Assembly (NCBI RefSeq): GCF_900188485.1
Contig: NZ_FZPH01000003.1
Coordinates: forward strand, 372,001-436,000
Length of the DNA: 64,000 nucleotides
Reading direction: 5' to 3'
Origin: Asanoa hainanensis
GTDB taxonomy: Bacteria; Actinomycetota; Actinomycetes; Mycobacteriales; Micromonosporaceae
Positions 38,276 through 46,082 of this stretch are shown in pieces; the stretch's first letter is position 1; every line of letters starts with the position of its first letter. The position numbers were made by a program, and so were the translations under genes. Under the pieces are notes generated by a model. The model was not told the DNA's origin. It did not search any database and saw nothing but the letters and a program-made list of their open reading frames with translations.

Positions 38276-38341
38276 TTTGCTCTGCACCCATATACGCAAC
38301 ACCCCCTCTGACCTGCGGTGCGTATATGGGTGCAGAGCAAA
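38276..38341. repeat. Perfect 23-bp inverted repeat
   Basis: Arms 38276-38298 and 38319-38341 are perfect reverse complements (left arm starts tttgctctgcacccatatac) with a 20-nt loop. They are more AT-rich than the surroundings. The element ends about 40 nt before the promoter of the quinone oxidoreductase gene. It is longer and more regular than any terminator in the window and may be a REP-like or mobile palindromic element. Confidence 0.8.
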
Positions 38342-38394
38342 GCCTCCGCAGACACCACCCCTGCTGGGCGGGTTCAGCGTCTAGATTCCTTGGC

Positions 38395-39345
38395 ATGCGT
38401 GCTGCCTTTGCCACTCGGTTCGATGACGCCAACCCGCTGTCCGCGCTCGCTGTCGGTGAGATGCCCGAGCCTGAGCGGCGGGAGGGGTGGACCACTGTCG
38501 AGGTGCGGAGCAGTTCGCTCAACCATCACGATCTCTGGTCGTTGCGTGGGGTCGGGCTGCGCGAGCAGCAGCTGCCGATGATCCTTGGCTGCGACGCCGC
38601 CGGCGTCGCGCCCGGTGGTGAGGAGGTCGTCGTCTACCCGGTGGTGACGACGCCCGGCGATCCGCGTGGCTACTCGCTCCTGTCCGAGCACTTCCCGGGC
38701 ACCCTGGCGGAGCGGGTCTCCGTGCCCGTCGAGAACCTGGTTCCCAAGCCCGCCGACCTGTCCTGGGAGGACGCGGCCTGCCTGCCGACCGCGTGGCTTA
38801 CCGCCTGGCGGATGCTGACCACCAAGGGGCGGGTCGACGAGACCGACGCCGTGCTGATCCAGGGCGCCGGCGGTGGGGTGGCGACGGCCGCGGCGCTGAT
38901 CGCGGTCGCGATGGACAAGCGGGTCTACGTCACCAGCCGCGATCCCAAGAAGCGCGAACGGATCAGCGCCCTCGGGGCCACCGCCCTCGAGCCCGGCGCG
39001 CGCCTGCCCGAACGCGTCGGTGTGATCATCGAGACCGTCGGCGAGGCGACCTTCGAGCACTCGATGAAGGCCAGCGCACCCGGCGCCCGCATCGTGGTGT
39101 CCGGCGCCACCTCGGGTCACCTGCCGAAGTTCGACCTACGCCGCGTGTACGCGATGCAGCTCGAGATCCTCGGCAGCTCCATGGGAACGCCGGGCGAGCT
39201 CGCCGCCCTGCTGGCCTTCTGCGCCGACAAGGCGATCCGCCCGGTGGTCGACGAGGTGATCGGCTTCTCAGAGGTCGAGCGCGCCTTCGAGCGCCTGCAC
39301 GAGGGCGGCGTCTTCGGCAAGCTCGTCCTGGATCACACGCGCTAG
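38395..39345 (+). CDS. Zinc-independent quinone oxidoreductase-like dehydrogenase (MDR family)
   Basis: This 316-residue medium-chain dehydrogenase/reductase has the GroES-like N-terminal half (SLNHHDLWSLRG, LGCDAAGVAPGGEEVVVYP), a central LPTAWLTAWRML segment and a Rossmann domain (IQGAGGGVATAAALIAVAM). It likely reduces quinones or enones with NADPH; the structural-zinc cysteines of alcohol dehydrogenases are absent. TAGATT (38382-38387) lies 7 nt before the ATG and there is no Shine-Dalgarno, so it is probably leaderless. It is flanked on both sides by repeat arrays. Confidence 0.85.
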   Translation: MRAAFATRFDDANPLSALAVGEMPEPERREGWTTVEVRSSSLNHHDLWSLRGVGLREQQLPMILGCDAAGVAPGGEEVVVYPVVTTPGDPRGYSLLSEHFPGTLAERVSVPVENLVPKPADLSWEDAACLPTAWLTAWRMLTTKGRVDETDAVLIQGAGGGVATAAALIAVAMDKRVYVTSRDPKKRERISALGATALEPGARLPERVGVIIETVGEATFEHSMKASAPGARIVVSGATSGHLPKFDLRRVYAMQLEILGSSMGTPGELAALLAFCADKAIRPVVDEVIGFSEVERAFERLHEGGVFGKLVLDHTR

Positions 39346-39365
39346 GCCCCGAAGGTGCCATGCGG

Positions 39366-39541
39366 CACGCGGCGCCTGGGCCCGCCGCAGCCCGGCCTGA
39401 GACCCGAACCAGGGCCTAAGGGCCGACGCTGCGCCTGGGCCGTCGCACCGCGGCCTCAGATACGAGACACGGCCTACCGACCGACGCTGCGCCCGGGCCC
39501 ACCGCAGCGCGGCCTCAGACACGAGACACGGCCTACCGACC
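39366..39541. repeat. Imperfect 58-59-bp tandem repeats
   Basis: About three copies of a 58-59-bp unit occur, with gacgctgcgcc at 39425 and 39483, a diverged copy starting near 39366, and the beginning of another at 39542. The two right-hand copies share cggcctcagaNacgagacac and cggcctaccgacc. The last copy contains the stop codon and final codons of the small membrane-protein gene at 39533, so the array may have arisen by duplication of that gene's 3' end. Confidence 0.75.
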
Positions 39542-39928
39542 GACGCCGAGCCCGCGGGTGCTGGCCGGTGCCAGCATCAGGCCGCACACACCCAGGCCGA
39601 GGGCGATCGCCACGACGCCGAGCCAGGCCGTGCCGCCTTGGATCATGTAGTAGCCGACCGCGCAGAGCATGAGTTGCAACACGATCGCGGGGCCGCGCGC
39701 GCCCGCCCGGCCCTGCGTGAGGGCGCGCCCGAGGAGGAACAGCGCCAGGGCGCCGAACGCGGCGAACAGCGTGAGCAGCAGCGCCGAGGTGATGTCGACC
39801 GCGTCGGCGGTCAGCAGCTCGTACGCCAGATAAACAGTGAGCGCGACCATGCCGGCCGCCTCCGCGAACAGCAGCCACACGGCGGCGCGCAGGGTCGCCG
39901 GCGCGGGCTCGGCGGGGGTCTCGGACAC
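39533..39928 (-). CDS. Small four-helix membrane protein
   Basis: The 131-residue protein has four hydrophobic segments (about 15-38, 45-65, 80-98 and 100-122) joined by short loops and a charged N terminus (MSETPAEPAP, GTG start at 39928). No family is recognised and it is probably an integral membrane protein. It is divergent from the diacylglycerol-kinase-like gene across 90 bp. Its 3' end is duplicated in the adjacent tandem repeats. Confidence 0.7.
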   Translation of the reverse strand: MSETPAEPAPATLRAAVWLLFAEAAGMVALTVYLAYELLTADAVDITSALLLTLFAAFGALALFLLGRALTQGRAGARGPAIVLQLMLCAVGYYMIQGGTAWLGVVAIALGLGVCGLMLAPASTRGLGVGR

Positions 39929-40018
39929 GCGGCCACGATACCGCCGTGCCGAGCGACACAGCCTGTGGGCATCTGGAAGGCGCACGGAGGGTGACCACAC
40001 GCGGGTACAGTCCGCCAC

Positions 40019-40969
40019 ATGCGGGCCTTGCTGGTGGTCAACCCGAAGGCCACCACAACATCCGAACGCAGCCGCGATGTCCTGATCCGCGCCCTGCGTA
40101 GCGCTGTCGACCTGCGGGTCGAGTTCACCCGGCGGCGAGGCCACGCGGTCGCGCTCGTCCGTGACGCCGCTCAGCACGGTGTCGACGTCGTCGTCACCCT
40201 CGGTGGGGACGGAACGGTCAACGAGGCCGTCAACGGTCTGATGGGCGCGCTTCCCTACCTGCCCCCGATGGACCGGACCACGCCCGCCGAGCGGCTCCCG
40301 GCGCTCGCGGTGGTGCCCGGTGGGTCGACCAACGTGTTCGCGCGCGCCGTCGGCCTTCCGAAAGACTGGATAGAGGGCACGGGCGTGATCCTGGAGGGTC
40401 TGCGCGCCGGCCGCTTCCGCACCATCGGGCTCGGCCGCGCGGACGACCGCTACTTCACTTTCTGTGCAGGGTTCGGTCTCGACGCGGGTGTCATCCGGCG
40501 GGTCGAACGGGCCCGATCGCGGGGTCGGGTGTCGACGACGGCGCTTTATCTGCGATCGACGTTCGGTGAATATCTCGCGACTGACCGACGCCATCCGGCA
40601 ATATCGCTCGAGCGTCCGGCGGAGACGGCGGTCGATGAACTCGCGACAGTGATCATCCAGAACACGACGCCGTGGACCTATCTCGGCGATCGGCCCGTAA
40701 GTCCTAATCCGGACGCGTCGTTCGACCTCGGACTTGACGTGCTGGGTGTCCGTCAGCTAGCGGTGGCCAGCACGACACGCACAGTCACCCAAATCCTGTC
40801 GCCGCGAACGAATCCACATGGCCGCCAAGTCGTTCAACTCCATGACGTTCACGAATTCACCCTGCTCGCGCGCCGTCCGGAACCGTTCCAACTGGACGGT
40901 GACTATCTCGGCGAGCGGGAAAAAGTCAGATTTACCTCCGTGGCGCAAGCGCTGAGAGTAATCTGTTGA
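40019..40969 (+). CDS. Diacylglycerol kinase / lipid kinase (DagK-YegS family)
   Basis: This 316-residue lipid kinase contains VVNPKATT, the nucleotide motif TLGGDGTVNEAVNGL near residue 60, VPGGSTNVFARAVGLP near 100 and FCAGFGLDAGVI near 155. It should phosphorylate diacylglycerol or a related lipid. TACAGT (40006-40011) lies 7 nt before the ATG without a Shine-Dalgarno, so it is probably leaderless. The 3' half, from about 40500, uses clearly more A/T-ending codons than neighbouring genes. Confidence 0.88.
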   Translation: MRALLVVNPKATTTSERSRDVLIRALRSAVDLRVEFTRRRGHAVALVRDAAQHGVDVVVTLGGDGTVNEAVNGLMGALPYLPPMDRTTPAERLPALAVVPGGSTNVFARAVGLPKDWIEGTGVILEGLRAGRFRTIGLGRADDRYFTFCAGFGLDAGVIRRVERARSRGRVSTTALYLRSTFGEYLATDRRHPAISLERPAETAVDELATVIIQNTTPWTYLGDRPVSPNPDASFDLGLDVLGVRQLAVASTTRTVTQILSPRTNPHGRQVVQLHDVHEFTLLARRPEPFQLDGDYLGEREKVRFTSVAQALRVIC

Positions 40970-41385
40970 GGAGTGGGTACGGGGTGTCCAGGCGCGGATT
41001 TTCGCAGCCGCAGGGGTGACACGTGCCGGAAATGCCAGTAATGTGGCCCGGACCGTACTACATTGATTGCGGCTGGCGAAATCCGGGTCAAGGGCACATG
41101 CTCGAAAACCGGACAAAGGGGTCGTGAGCTTGCTCACCCGCTCAGACTTTTTCGCGGCGTCCCCCTTGACATCGCGACAGTTCGTGAAAGTATTCACAAG
41201 CGAAAACGAGTTACGGGAACGTTGCCTGCGAGCACATTGCGAGCACCCTCGGCACCGTTCCTAGAGGCTAGTCGCCTGCCCACGTGCTGCCGACGTGTCG
41301 GATGCTCACCGTCACGGAGTGCAACGCGCGCGCATATAGGAAAACCCGCATTGTTTGCCATCGCAGAACGAGGAGTGTTGCCGCC
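40970..41385 (+). promoter_or_regulatory. 416-bp non-coding region upstream of whiB1
   Basis: No supported gene lies here. It is more AT-rich than the flanks. A sigma70-like -35 TTGACA is at 41166-41171, with candidate -10 sequences 16-19 nt downstream (AAGTAT 41188-41193, TATTCA 41191-41196). This would give a roughly 180-nt untranslated leader before whiB1. A GGAG ribosome site lies about 11 nt before the whiB1 ATG. The long leader suggests post-transcriptional control. Confidence 0.45.
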
Positions 41386-41643
41386 ATGGACTGGCGCCAC
41401 GTAGCTGCCTGCCGCGACGAAGACCCGGAGCTGTTCTTCCCCATCGGGACGTCCGGGCCGGCTCTGTTGCAGGTCGAGCAGGCCAAGGCCGTCTGCCGGC
41501 GGTGCTCCGCGACCGACCAGTGCCTGCAGTGGGCGCTGGAGTCCGGTCAGGACGCCGGCGTATGGGGTGGGATGAGCGAGGAAGAGCGGCGCGCGGTCAA
41601 ACGCCGCGGCGGCCTGCGGGTCCTGCGCGCTCACTCCGCCTGA
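41386..41643 (+). CDS. whiB1: WhiB1-type iron-sulfur regulator
   Basis: The 85-residue protein has four cluster-binding cysteines (C9, C37, C40, C46), the GVWGG turn and a basic C-terminal tail (RRAVKRRGG) that contacts DNA. The start MDWRHVAACRDEDPELFFP closely resembles mycobacterial WhiB1, an essential nitric-oxide-responsive [4Fe-4S] protein that partners the primary sigma factor. As in M. tuberculosis, the gene is near pdtaS, here separated by the sulfate operon. A strong hairpin terminator follows. Confidence 0.92.
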   Translation: MDWRHVAACRDEDPELFFPIGTSGPALLQVEQAKAVCRRCSATDQCLQWALESGQDAGVWGGMSEEERRAVKRRGGLRVLRAHSA

Positions 41644-41660
41644 TTCACAGCACCACCGCA

Positions 41661-41688
41661 AGGACGCCCCGGGCAACCGGGGCGTCCT
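41661..41688 (+). terminator. Tetraloop hairpin terminator after whiB1
   Basis: A 12-bp perfect stem (41661-41672 and 41677-41688, aggacgccccgg / ccggggcgtcct) is closed by a GCAA tetraloop, 18 nt after the whiB1 stop. Confidence 0.85.
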
Positions 41689-41793
41689 GCGTATACGGCG
41701 AAAAAATCCGTGCGTTCAATGCGGGTTCATCTCGCGTTCATCTCAACCAAGATCAAGACCGAGGACCCGCTTTCCCGGGTCCGCGGTGGTCTG

Positions 41794-41849
41794 GACCGTC
41801 GCTCCCGCCGGGGACCGCTGCGCTTCGCTCCGCTGCCAGGCTCGCGGTG
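41794..41849. repeat. Dispersed 56-bp repeat, copy 2
   Basis: This matches 38036-38091 in the same orientation with two mismatches. It lies in the gap between whiB1 and the convergent small membrane-anchored protein, 12 bp from that gene's stop. Confidence 0.8.
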
Positions 41850-41860
41850 GGGCGGCTCAC

Positions 41861-42247
41861 CTACCTGACGGCGGTTACCTCGCACGTGCCCGTCGATGAC
41901 GGGATGTCCAGCGGTGCGGTCGCCTCATGGCGGACGGACTGGCCGGGCGAGAGGTGCGCCACAGTCGTCGGGTCGGCCTCGACCCGGTTGCCCGCGAGGT
42001 CCTGGTAGGCCCACTCGATCTGGGCCGGACCCGCCTCGCGGCCGACGTTGCGCACCAACAGCTCGACCTTCACCACTGCACCCTGGAACTGGCACGCGGT
42101 CACCGTCGCGGTCATCTTGTGTGCGCCCCGCTCGCGGATCAGGACGAACACGCTGACGAGTGCCAGCGCCGCGATGATGGTCAGGGCGCCGGGCAGCGAG
42201 TCCCAGAAGCCCGGCGGCGCATGCCGTCGGGGTGTATCGCGCGTCAC
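41861..42247 (-). CDS. Membrane-anchored small protein
   Basis: The 128-residue protein has one transmembrane helix (about 18-38, LPGALTIIAALALVSVFVLI) and an extracellular beta-rich domain (VTACQFQGAVVKVELLVRNVG, CEVTAVR) that resembles FxLYD/immunoglobulin-like modules. Two cysteines could form a disulfide. It starts with GTG. It lies 60 bp downstream of the sirohydrochlorin chelatase gene on the same strand, so it may be the distal gene of the sulfate operon. No function is assigned. Confidence 0.65.
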   Translation of the reverse strand: MTRDTPRRHAPPGFWDSLPGALTIIAALALVSVFVLIRERGAHKMTATVTACQFQGAVVKVELLVRNVGREAGPAQIEWAYQDLAGNRVEADPTTVAHLSPGQSVRHEATAPLDIPSSTGTCEVTAVR

Positions 42248-42307
42248 GCGCGCAAGCTATCCACCCCCGAGCCACAACCCGGTGCATTCACTCCGAAGTG
42301 GGCGGTA

Positions 42308-43117
42308 TCAGGCGGCCTTGGCGAGGTCGCAGACCGGCTCGCGGGCCGTCGCGGAACGGGCCAGCACCAGCCGGGCCAGTTCCGGAGCGCCACCCAGCGG
42401 CTCGGCCACCACCACCGCACCCGCCGACCGGGCCTCCGTCACCACGGCCTCGTGCAGCAGGCCCGGTGCCAGGAAGTAGGACGCGACACCGATGTGCCGC
42501 GCGCCGCACGCCCGCAGGTCGGCGACCGCCTCGGCGCCGGTGGGCGCGGCCGCGGACGCGTACGCGACCTGGCACGGCACCCCGCCCAGCACGGTCGACA
42601 GGCTGGCCGCCACCGCGGACACCGTCTCGCGGGCCGTCGCGTCCCGGGTGCCGGCAGCGGCCAGCACCACCCCGTCCAGCGGAGCGGCCGACGACCAGAC
42701 CCCCGCCGCCGCCGAGGCCGCGGCGAGCCGGCGGCGCAGCGCGGCCAGCAGCAGCGGCGAGGTCATCCCGCCGACCGGCCCGAGCACGTCGGAGATCGAG
42801 ACGGGCATCCGCAGCCCGGCCGCCCGGGCGTCCATCAGCGCGGCGGGGATGTCGACCCGGCCGTGGTACGCCGAGGTCAGCAGCAGCGGCACCAGCGTGG
42901 CCCGCCGCTCGCCCGACGCCTCCAGGTCCAGCAGCGTCTCCGCCGGCCGTGGGCCGGTGTGGTCGAGGAACGACAGCCGCACCTGCCCACGCGGGTGGAG
43001 CCGGCGCACCGCGGCGGCCAGTGCCTCGTTGGCGCGGGCCGCCCGCGGGTCACGGCTGCCGTGCGCCACCAGCACCAGCGGGCCGGCGGCGGACGGGAAC
43101 CAGAGCCGAGGTGTCAT
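42308..43117 (-). CDS. Sirohydrochlorin chelatase (CbiX/SirB-like)
   Basis: This 269-residue protein has two tandem CbiX-like halves: LVLVAHGSRDPRA near residue 15 with VPLLLTSAYHGRVDIP near 76, and a second, more degenerate half with VASYFLAPGLLHEA near 218. Members insert iron or cobalt into sirohydrochlorin, and here iron for siroheme is the likely product. Its ATG overlaps the cysH stop (ATGA, 43114-43117). Co-transcription with sulfite reductase, which needs siroheme, parallels the M. tuberculosis nirA-cysH-che1 cluster. Confidence 0.85.
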   Translation of the reverse strand: MTPRLWFPSAAGPLVLVAHGSRDPRAARANEALAAAVRRLHPRGQVRLSFLDHTGPRPAETLLDLEASGERRATLVPLLLTSAYHGRVDIPAALMDARAAGLRMPVSISDVLGPVGGMTSPLLLAALRRRLAAASAAAGVWSSAAPLDGVVLAAAGTRDATARETVSAVAASLSTVLGGVPCQVAYASAAAPTGAEAVADLRACGARHIGVASYFLAPGLLHEAVVTEARSAGAVVVAEPLGGAPELARLVLARSATAREPVCDLAKAA

Positions 43118-43875
43118 ACGTGCAGGCCGCACTCGGTCTTGTCGAACATCGCCCAGCGGCCGGCGCGCGGGTCCTCGCCGGCCTTCGTGCGCCGGGTGCA
43201 CGGCCAGCAGCCGATCGAGCCGTACCCCTGCTTGAACAGCTCGTTGACCGGCACGTTCCAGCGGGAGATGTAGCTGTCGACGTCGTTCTGGTTCCACGCG
43301 GCGATCGGGTTGACCTTCACCTTGCCGCGCTTGGGGTCGAACGCCACGACCGGCGTGTTGGCCCGCGTCGGCGACTCGTCGCGGCGCAGCCCGGTGGCCC
43401 AGGAGTCGTAGTCGCCGAGCGCGCGCTCCAGCGGCTCGACCTTGCGGAGGAAGCAGCACTCGTCGGGGGCCCGGTTGAACAGCCGCGGCCCGTACTCGCC
43501 GTCCTGCTGGCCCACCGTCATCCGCGGCCGGATCGACCGCACGTTGACCGGCATGGTGCGGGCGACCGTGTCGCGGACCCGCAGGGTCTCCGGGAAGTGC
43601 AGGCCGGTGTCGAGGAACACCACGTCGACGCCGGGCGCAACGCGGGAGACCAGGTGGGCGACCACGGCGTCGGCCATCGAGCTGGTCACGCAGAACCGCG
43701 AACCGAACGTCTCGGAGGCCCAGCGGGCGATCTCCAGCGCCGGTGCGCCTTCCAGGTCACGGCCGGCCGCCTCGGCCAGGCCGCGCAGTTCGTCGGCCGA
43801 ACGCCGATCCGCTGCCGGGCGCGGGGCGCCACCCAGCGACACCAGTCCCAAGCCGACCGCGTTCACGGCTGCCAT
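43114..43875 (-). CDS. cysH: Adenylyl-sulfate (APS) reductase
   Basis: The 253-residue PAPS/APS-reductase-family protein has the substrate motif TSSMADAV, FLDTGLHFPET, and both iron-sulfur cysteine pairs (ECCFLRKVEPL near 139 and GCWPCTRR near 222). The cysteine pairs indicate a [4Fe-4S] APS reductase, not a PAPS reductase. The C-terminal nucleophile cysteine is in ECGLHV. It reduces APS to sulfite in assimilatory sulfate reduction. It overlaps the chelatase gene and follows the small zinc-ribbon gene by 3 bp. Confidence 0.93.
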   Translation of the reverse strand: MAAVNAVGLGLVSLGGAPRPAADRRSADELRGLAEAAGRDLEGAPALEIARWASETFGSRFCVTSSMADAVVAHLVSRVAPGVDVVFLDTGLHFPETLRVRDTVARTMPVNVRSIRPRMTVGQQDGEYGPRLFNRAPDECCFLRKVEPLERALGDYDSWATGLRRDESPTRANTPVVAFDPKRGKVKVNPIAAWNQNDVDSYISRWNVPVNELFKQGYGSIGCWPCTRRTKAGEDPRAGRWAMFDKTECGLHV

Positions 43876-43878
43876 GGG

Positions 43879-44058
43879 CTACCTCACCTCTTCCGTCCGG
43901 GGGTTGGAAGAAACTCCTTCGGCCCGCAGGCCGACGAACTTGACCGAGAACACGCGCTGGCACCCGCGGCACTCCCAGGCGCCGTGCGGCTCCTCGCGGG
44001 GACGCAGATCCTCCTCGGCGCAGTACGGGCAGTAGTTGGGCGCCGCGCGGTCGCTCAT
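43879..44058 (-). CDS. Small zinc-ribbon protein of the sulfate operon
   Basis: This 59-residue protein has two CxxC knuckles (CPYC near residue 10 and CRGC near 31) forming a zinc ribbon. Its ATG overlaps the sulfite reductase stop (ATGA, 44055-44058) and its stop is 3 bp before cysH, so translation of the three genes is coupled. Small ribbons of this kind recur between sulfite reductase and APS reductase genes in actinobacteria; a sensing or electron-transfer role is possible but unproven. Confidence 0.82.
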   Translation of the reverse strand: MSDRAAPNYCPYCAEEDLRPREEPHGAWECRGCQRVFSVKFVGLRAEGVSSNPRTEEVR

Positions 44059-45740
44059 CGCAGTGCCTCCTCGTCCGCGCGAACCACCCACTGGGCGAAG
44101 GCCTCGTCCGGGCCGGTGCGGCCGTCGAGGTACCGGCGGGCCAGTCGCTCGACGTACCCGGGAAGGTCCTCGGCCGTGGTCTTGAGACCGCGCAGCTTGC
44201 GCCCGAAGCCGCTCTCCTGGCCCTGCGCCATGCCGAGGCCGCCGCCGAGGTGCACCTGGAAGCCTTCGACCTGGCGACCGTCCGGGCCGATCACCAACTG
44301 TCCCTTGAGGCCGATGTCGGCGGTCTGCGTGCGCGCGCAGGCGTTCGGGCAGCCGTTGATGTTGATGGTGATGTCGGCGTCGATGTCGCCGAGCCGCTCT
44401 TCGAGGCGGGCCACCAACTCCTGGCCGCGCGCCTTGGTCTCGACGATCGCGAGCTTGCAGTATTCGATGCCGGTGCAGGCCATCGTCGACCGCCGCCAGG
44501 TGGACGGGCGGGCCTCCAGGCCGATCCCGCGCAGCGCGGCCACCAGGTCTTCGGTGCGCTCCTCGGGGACGTCGAGAACCAGCAGCTTCTGGTACGGCGT
44601 AAGGGAGACGCGCCCGCTGCCGTGCGCCTCGACGACGTCGGCGAGCTGGGCGAGCTGCGAGCCGGAGACCCGGCCGACGACCGGCGCGGCCCCGACGTAG
44701 TAACGCCCGTCGCGCTGCCGGTGCACGCCGATGTGATCGATCGGCTTCTCCGGCAACACCGGCGCGGGACCGTCCACAAGCGACCGGCCCAGGTATTCCT
44801 TCTCCAGCACCTCGCGGAACTTCTCGACACCCCAGTCGGCGACGAGGAACTTGAGCCGGGCGCGGTGCCGCAGCCGCCGGTAGCCGTAGTCGCGGAAGAC
44901 GGAGACCACACCGACCCAGACGTCGGGCACCTCGTCGAGCGGCACCCACACGCCGAGGCGCTTGGCCAGCATCGGGTTGGTCGACAGGCCGCCGCCGACC
45001 CAGAGGTCGAAGCCGGGGCCGTAGTCGGGGTGGTCGACGCCGATGAACGAGATGTCGTTGATCTCGTACGGCATGTCGGCGAGCCAGGACACCGACGACT
45101 TGAACTTGCGGGGCAGGTTGGAGAACTCCCGGTCACCGACGAACCGGTCGACGATCGCGTCGACGGCCGGGGTCGCGTCGAGCACCTCGTCGGCGGAGAC
45201 GCCCGCGACCGGACTGCCGAGCACCACCCGGGGGCAGTCGCCGCACGCCTCCGTGGTCTGCAGGCCGACCGCTTCGAGCCGCCGCCAGATCTCCGGCACG
45301 TCCTCGACCCGGATCCAGTGGAGCTGGATGTTCTGCCGGTCGGTGATGTCGGCGCTGTCGCGCGCGAACTCCTGCGAGATCCCGGCGATCACCCGGAGCT
45401 GTTCGAGGCTGAGCTGGCCGCCGTCGACCCGTACCCGGAGCATGAAGTATTCGTCTTCGAGCTCGTGCGGCTCGAGCACCGCGGTGCGACCACCGTCGAT
45501 GCCGGCCTTGCGCTGGGTGTAGAGGCCCCACCAGCGGAACCGTCCGCGCAGGTCGGCCGGGTCGATCGAGGCGAAGCCGCCGTGGGCGTAGATGTTCTCG
45601 ATCCGCGCCCGCACGTTCAGCGGGTTGTCGTCCTTCTTGGTGCGCTCGTTGGCGTTGAGCGGCTCGCGGTGCCCGAGAGCCCATTGGCCTTCGCCTCGGG
45701 CGCGGCGAGGCGAACGAGCCGGGGTGCTGCTGACCGCCAT
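44055..45740 (-). CDS. nirA: Ferredoxin-dependent assimilatory sulfite reductase
   Basis: This 561-residue siroheme/[4Fe-4S] reductase has two ferredoxin-like half domains. The siroheme-binding region holds TEACGDCPRVVLG, and the cluster cysteines are TGIEYCKLA and NGCPNACAR. The tyrosine in RWWGLYTQRK and the cysteine in EACGDCP match the pair cross-linked in mycobacterial NirA. It reduces sulfite to sulfide. GGAGG lies 9 nt before the ATG at 45740; the longer in-frame extension overlaps the leader. It heads the operon nirA, zinc ribbon, cysH, chelatase. Confidence 0.92.
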   Translation of the reverse strand: MAVSSTPARSPRRARGEGQWALGHREPLNANERTKKDDNPLNVRARIENIYAHGGFASIDPADLRGRFRWWGLYTQRKAGIDGGRTAVLEPHELEDEYFMLRVRVDGGQLSLEQLRVIAGISQEFARDSADITDRQNIQLHWIRVEDVPEIWRRLEAVGLQTTEACGDCPRVVLGSPVAGVSADEVLDATPAVDAIVDRFVGDREFSNLPRKFKSSVSWLADMPYEINDISFIGVDHPDYGPGFDLWVGGGLSTNPMLAKRLGVWVPLDEVPDVWVGVVSVFRDYGYRRLRHRARLKFLVADWGVEKFREVLEKEYLGRSLVDGPAPVLPEKPIDHIGVHRQRDGRYYVGAAPVVGRVSGSQLAQLADVVEAHGSGRVSLTPYQKLLVLDVPEERTEDLVAALRGIGLEARPSTWRRSTMACTGIEYCKLAIVETKARGQELVARLEERLGDIDADITININGCPNACARTQTADIGLKGQLVIGPDGRQVEGFQVHLGGGLGMAQGQESGFGRKLRGLKTTAEDLPGYVERLARRYLDGRTGPDEAFAQWVVRADEEALR

Positions 45741-45812
45741 CGCGGCGTTCCTCCGAGGGTCTGAGCTGCGGCGCGTCGCGCGAGCCGCCTTCGGAAGGAA
45801 GACACAGGAAAG

Positions 45813-45832
45813 CCCGGCGCGGACGCGCCCGG
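45813..45832 (-). promoter_or_regulatory. Candidate attenuator hairpin in the sulfate-operon leader
   Basis: Read on the minus strand, a stem (ggcgc/gcgcc with a four-base loop, plus outer pairs across one mismatch) lies between the leader peptide stop and the sulfite reductase start. It is followed by a pyrimidine-rich, T-containing stretch (45790-45812). It could act as a leaky terminator whose formation depends on leader peptide translation. Confidence 0.45.
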
Positions 45833-45849
45833 ACGTGGGTCGGGCGTCG

Positions 45850-45960
45850 TCAGTGAGCCGGACACATGGCGCTGCGAACCCGGCCGTAGTCGACATGGCG
45901 ACGGACCGTGAGGCCCAGGATCACCATGCGCTGGTCGGCGGTTGCAGTCACGCTCATCAT
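45850..45960 (-). CDS. Cysteine-type regulatory leader peptide
   Basis: This 36-residue upstream open reading frame lies 109 nt before the sulfite reductase gene. Its C-terminal part (LTVRRHVDYGRVRSAMCPAH) matches the recurrent actinobacterial leader-peptide pattern xRxHVDLxRVxSAxC, with a single cysteine near the end. Such peptides precede sulfur and cysteine genes and are thought to couple ribosome stalling at Cys codons to downstream expression. Starts at 45960 or 45957 (adjacent ATGs) and an internal ATG 11-12 codons later are possible. The remainder of the 342-bp gap 45741-46082 holds the attenuator hairpin and the divergent promoters. Confidence 0.75.
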   Translation of the reverse strand: MMSVTATADQRMVILGLTVRRHVDYGRVRSAMCPAH

Positions 45961-46082
45961 GCTGCCACAGCACGCTCCGAATACCTCAGGCAGTCCCAGA
46001 TGCCGGGCCCCGGTGTGGCCTGGTTCACGTTAGGCTGATCGGGCGAATAGGGGCATTTGCGGCGCATCGGGGGAGCCGGCAA

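Noticed and set aside
41644-41860. Gene in the gap between whiB1 and the small membrane protein
   Set aside because: Only the terminator and the dispersed repeat are present; no frame has a ribosome site or plausible codon usage.
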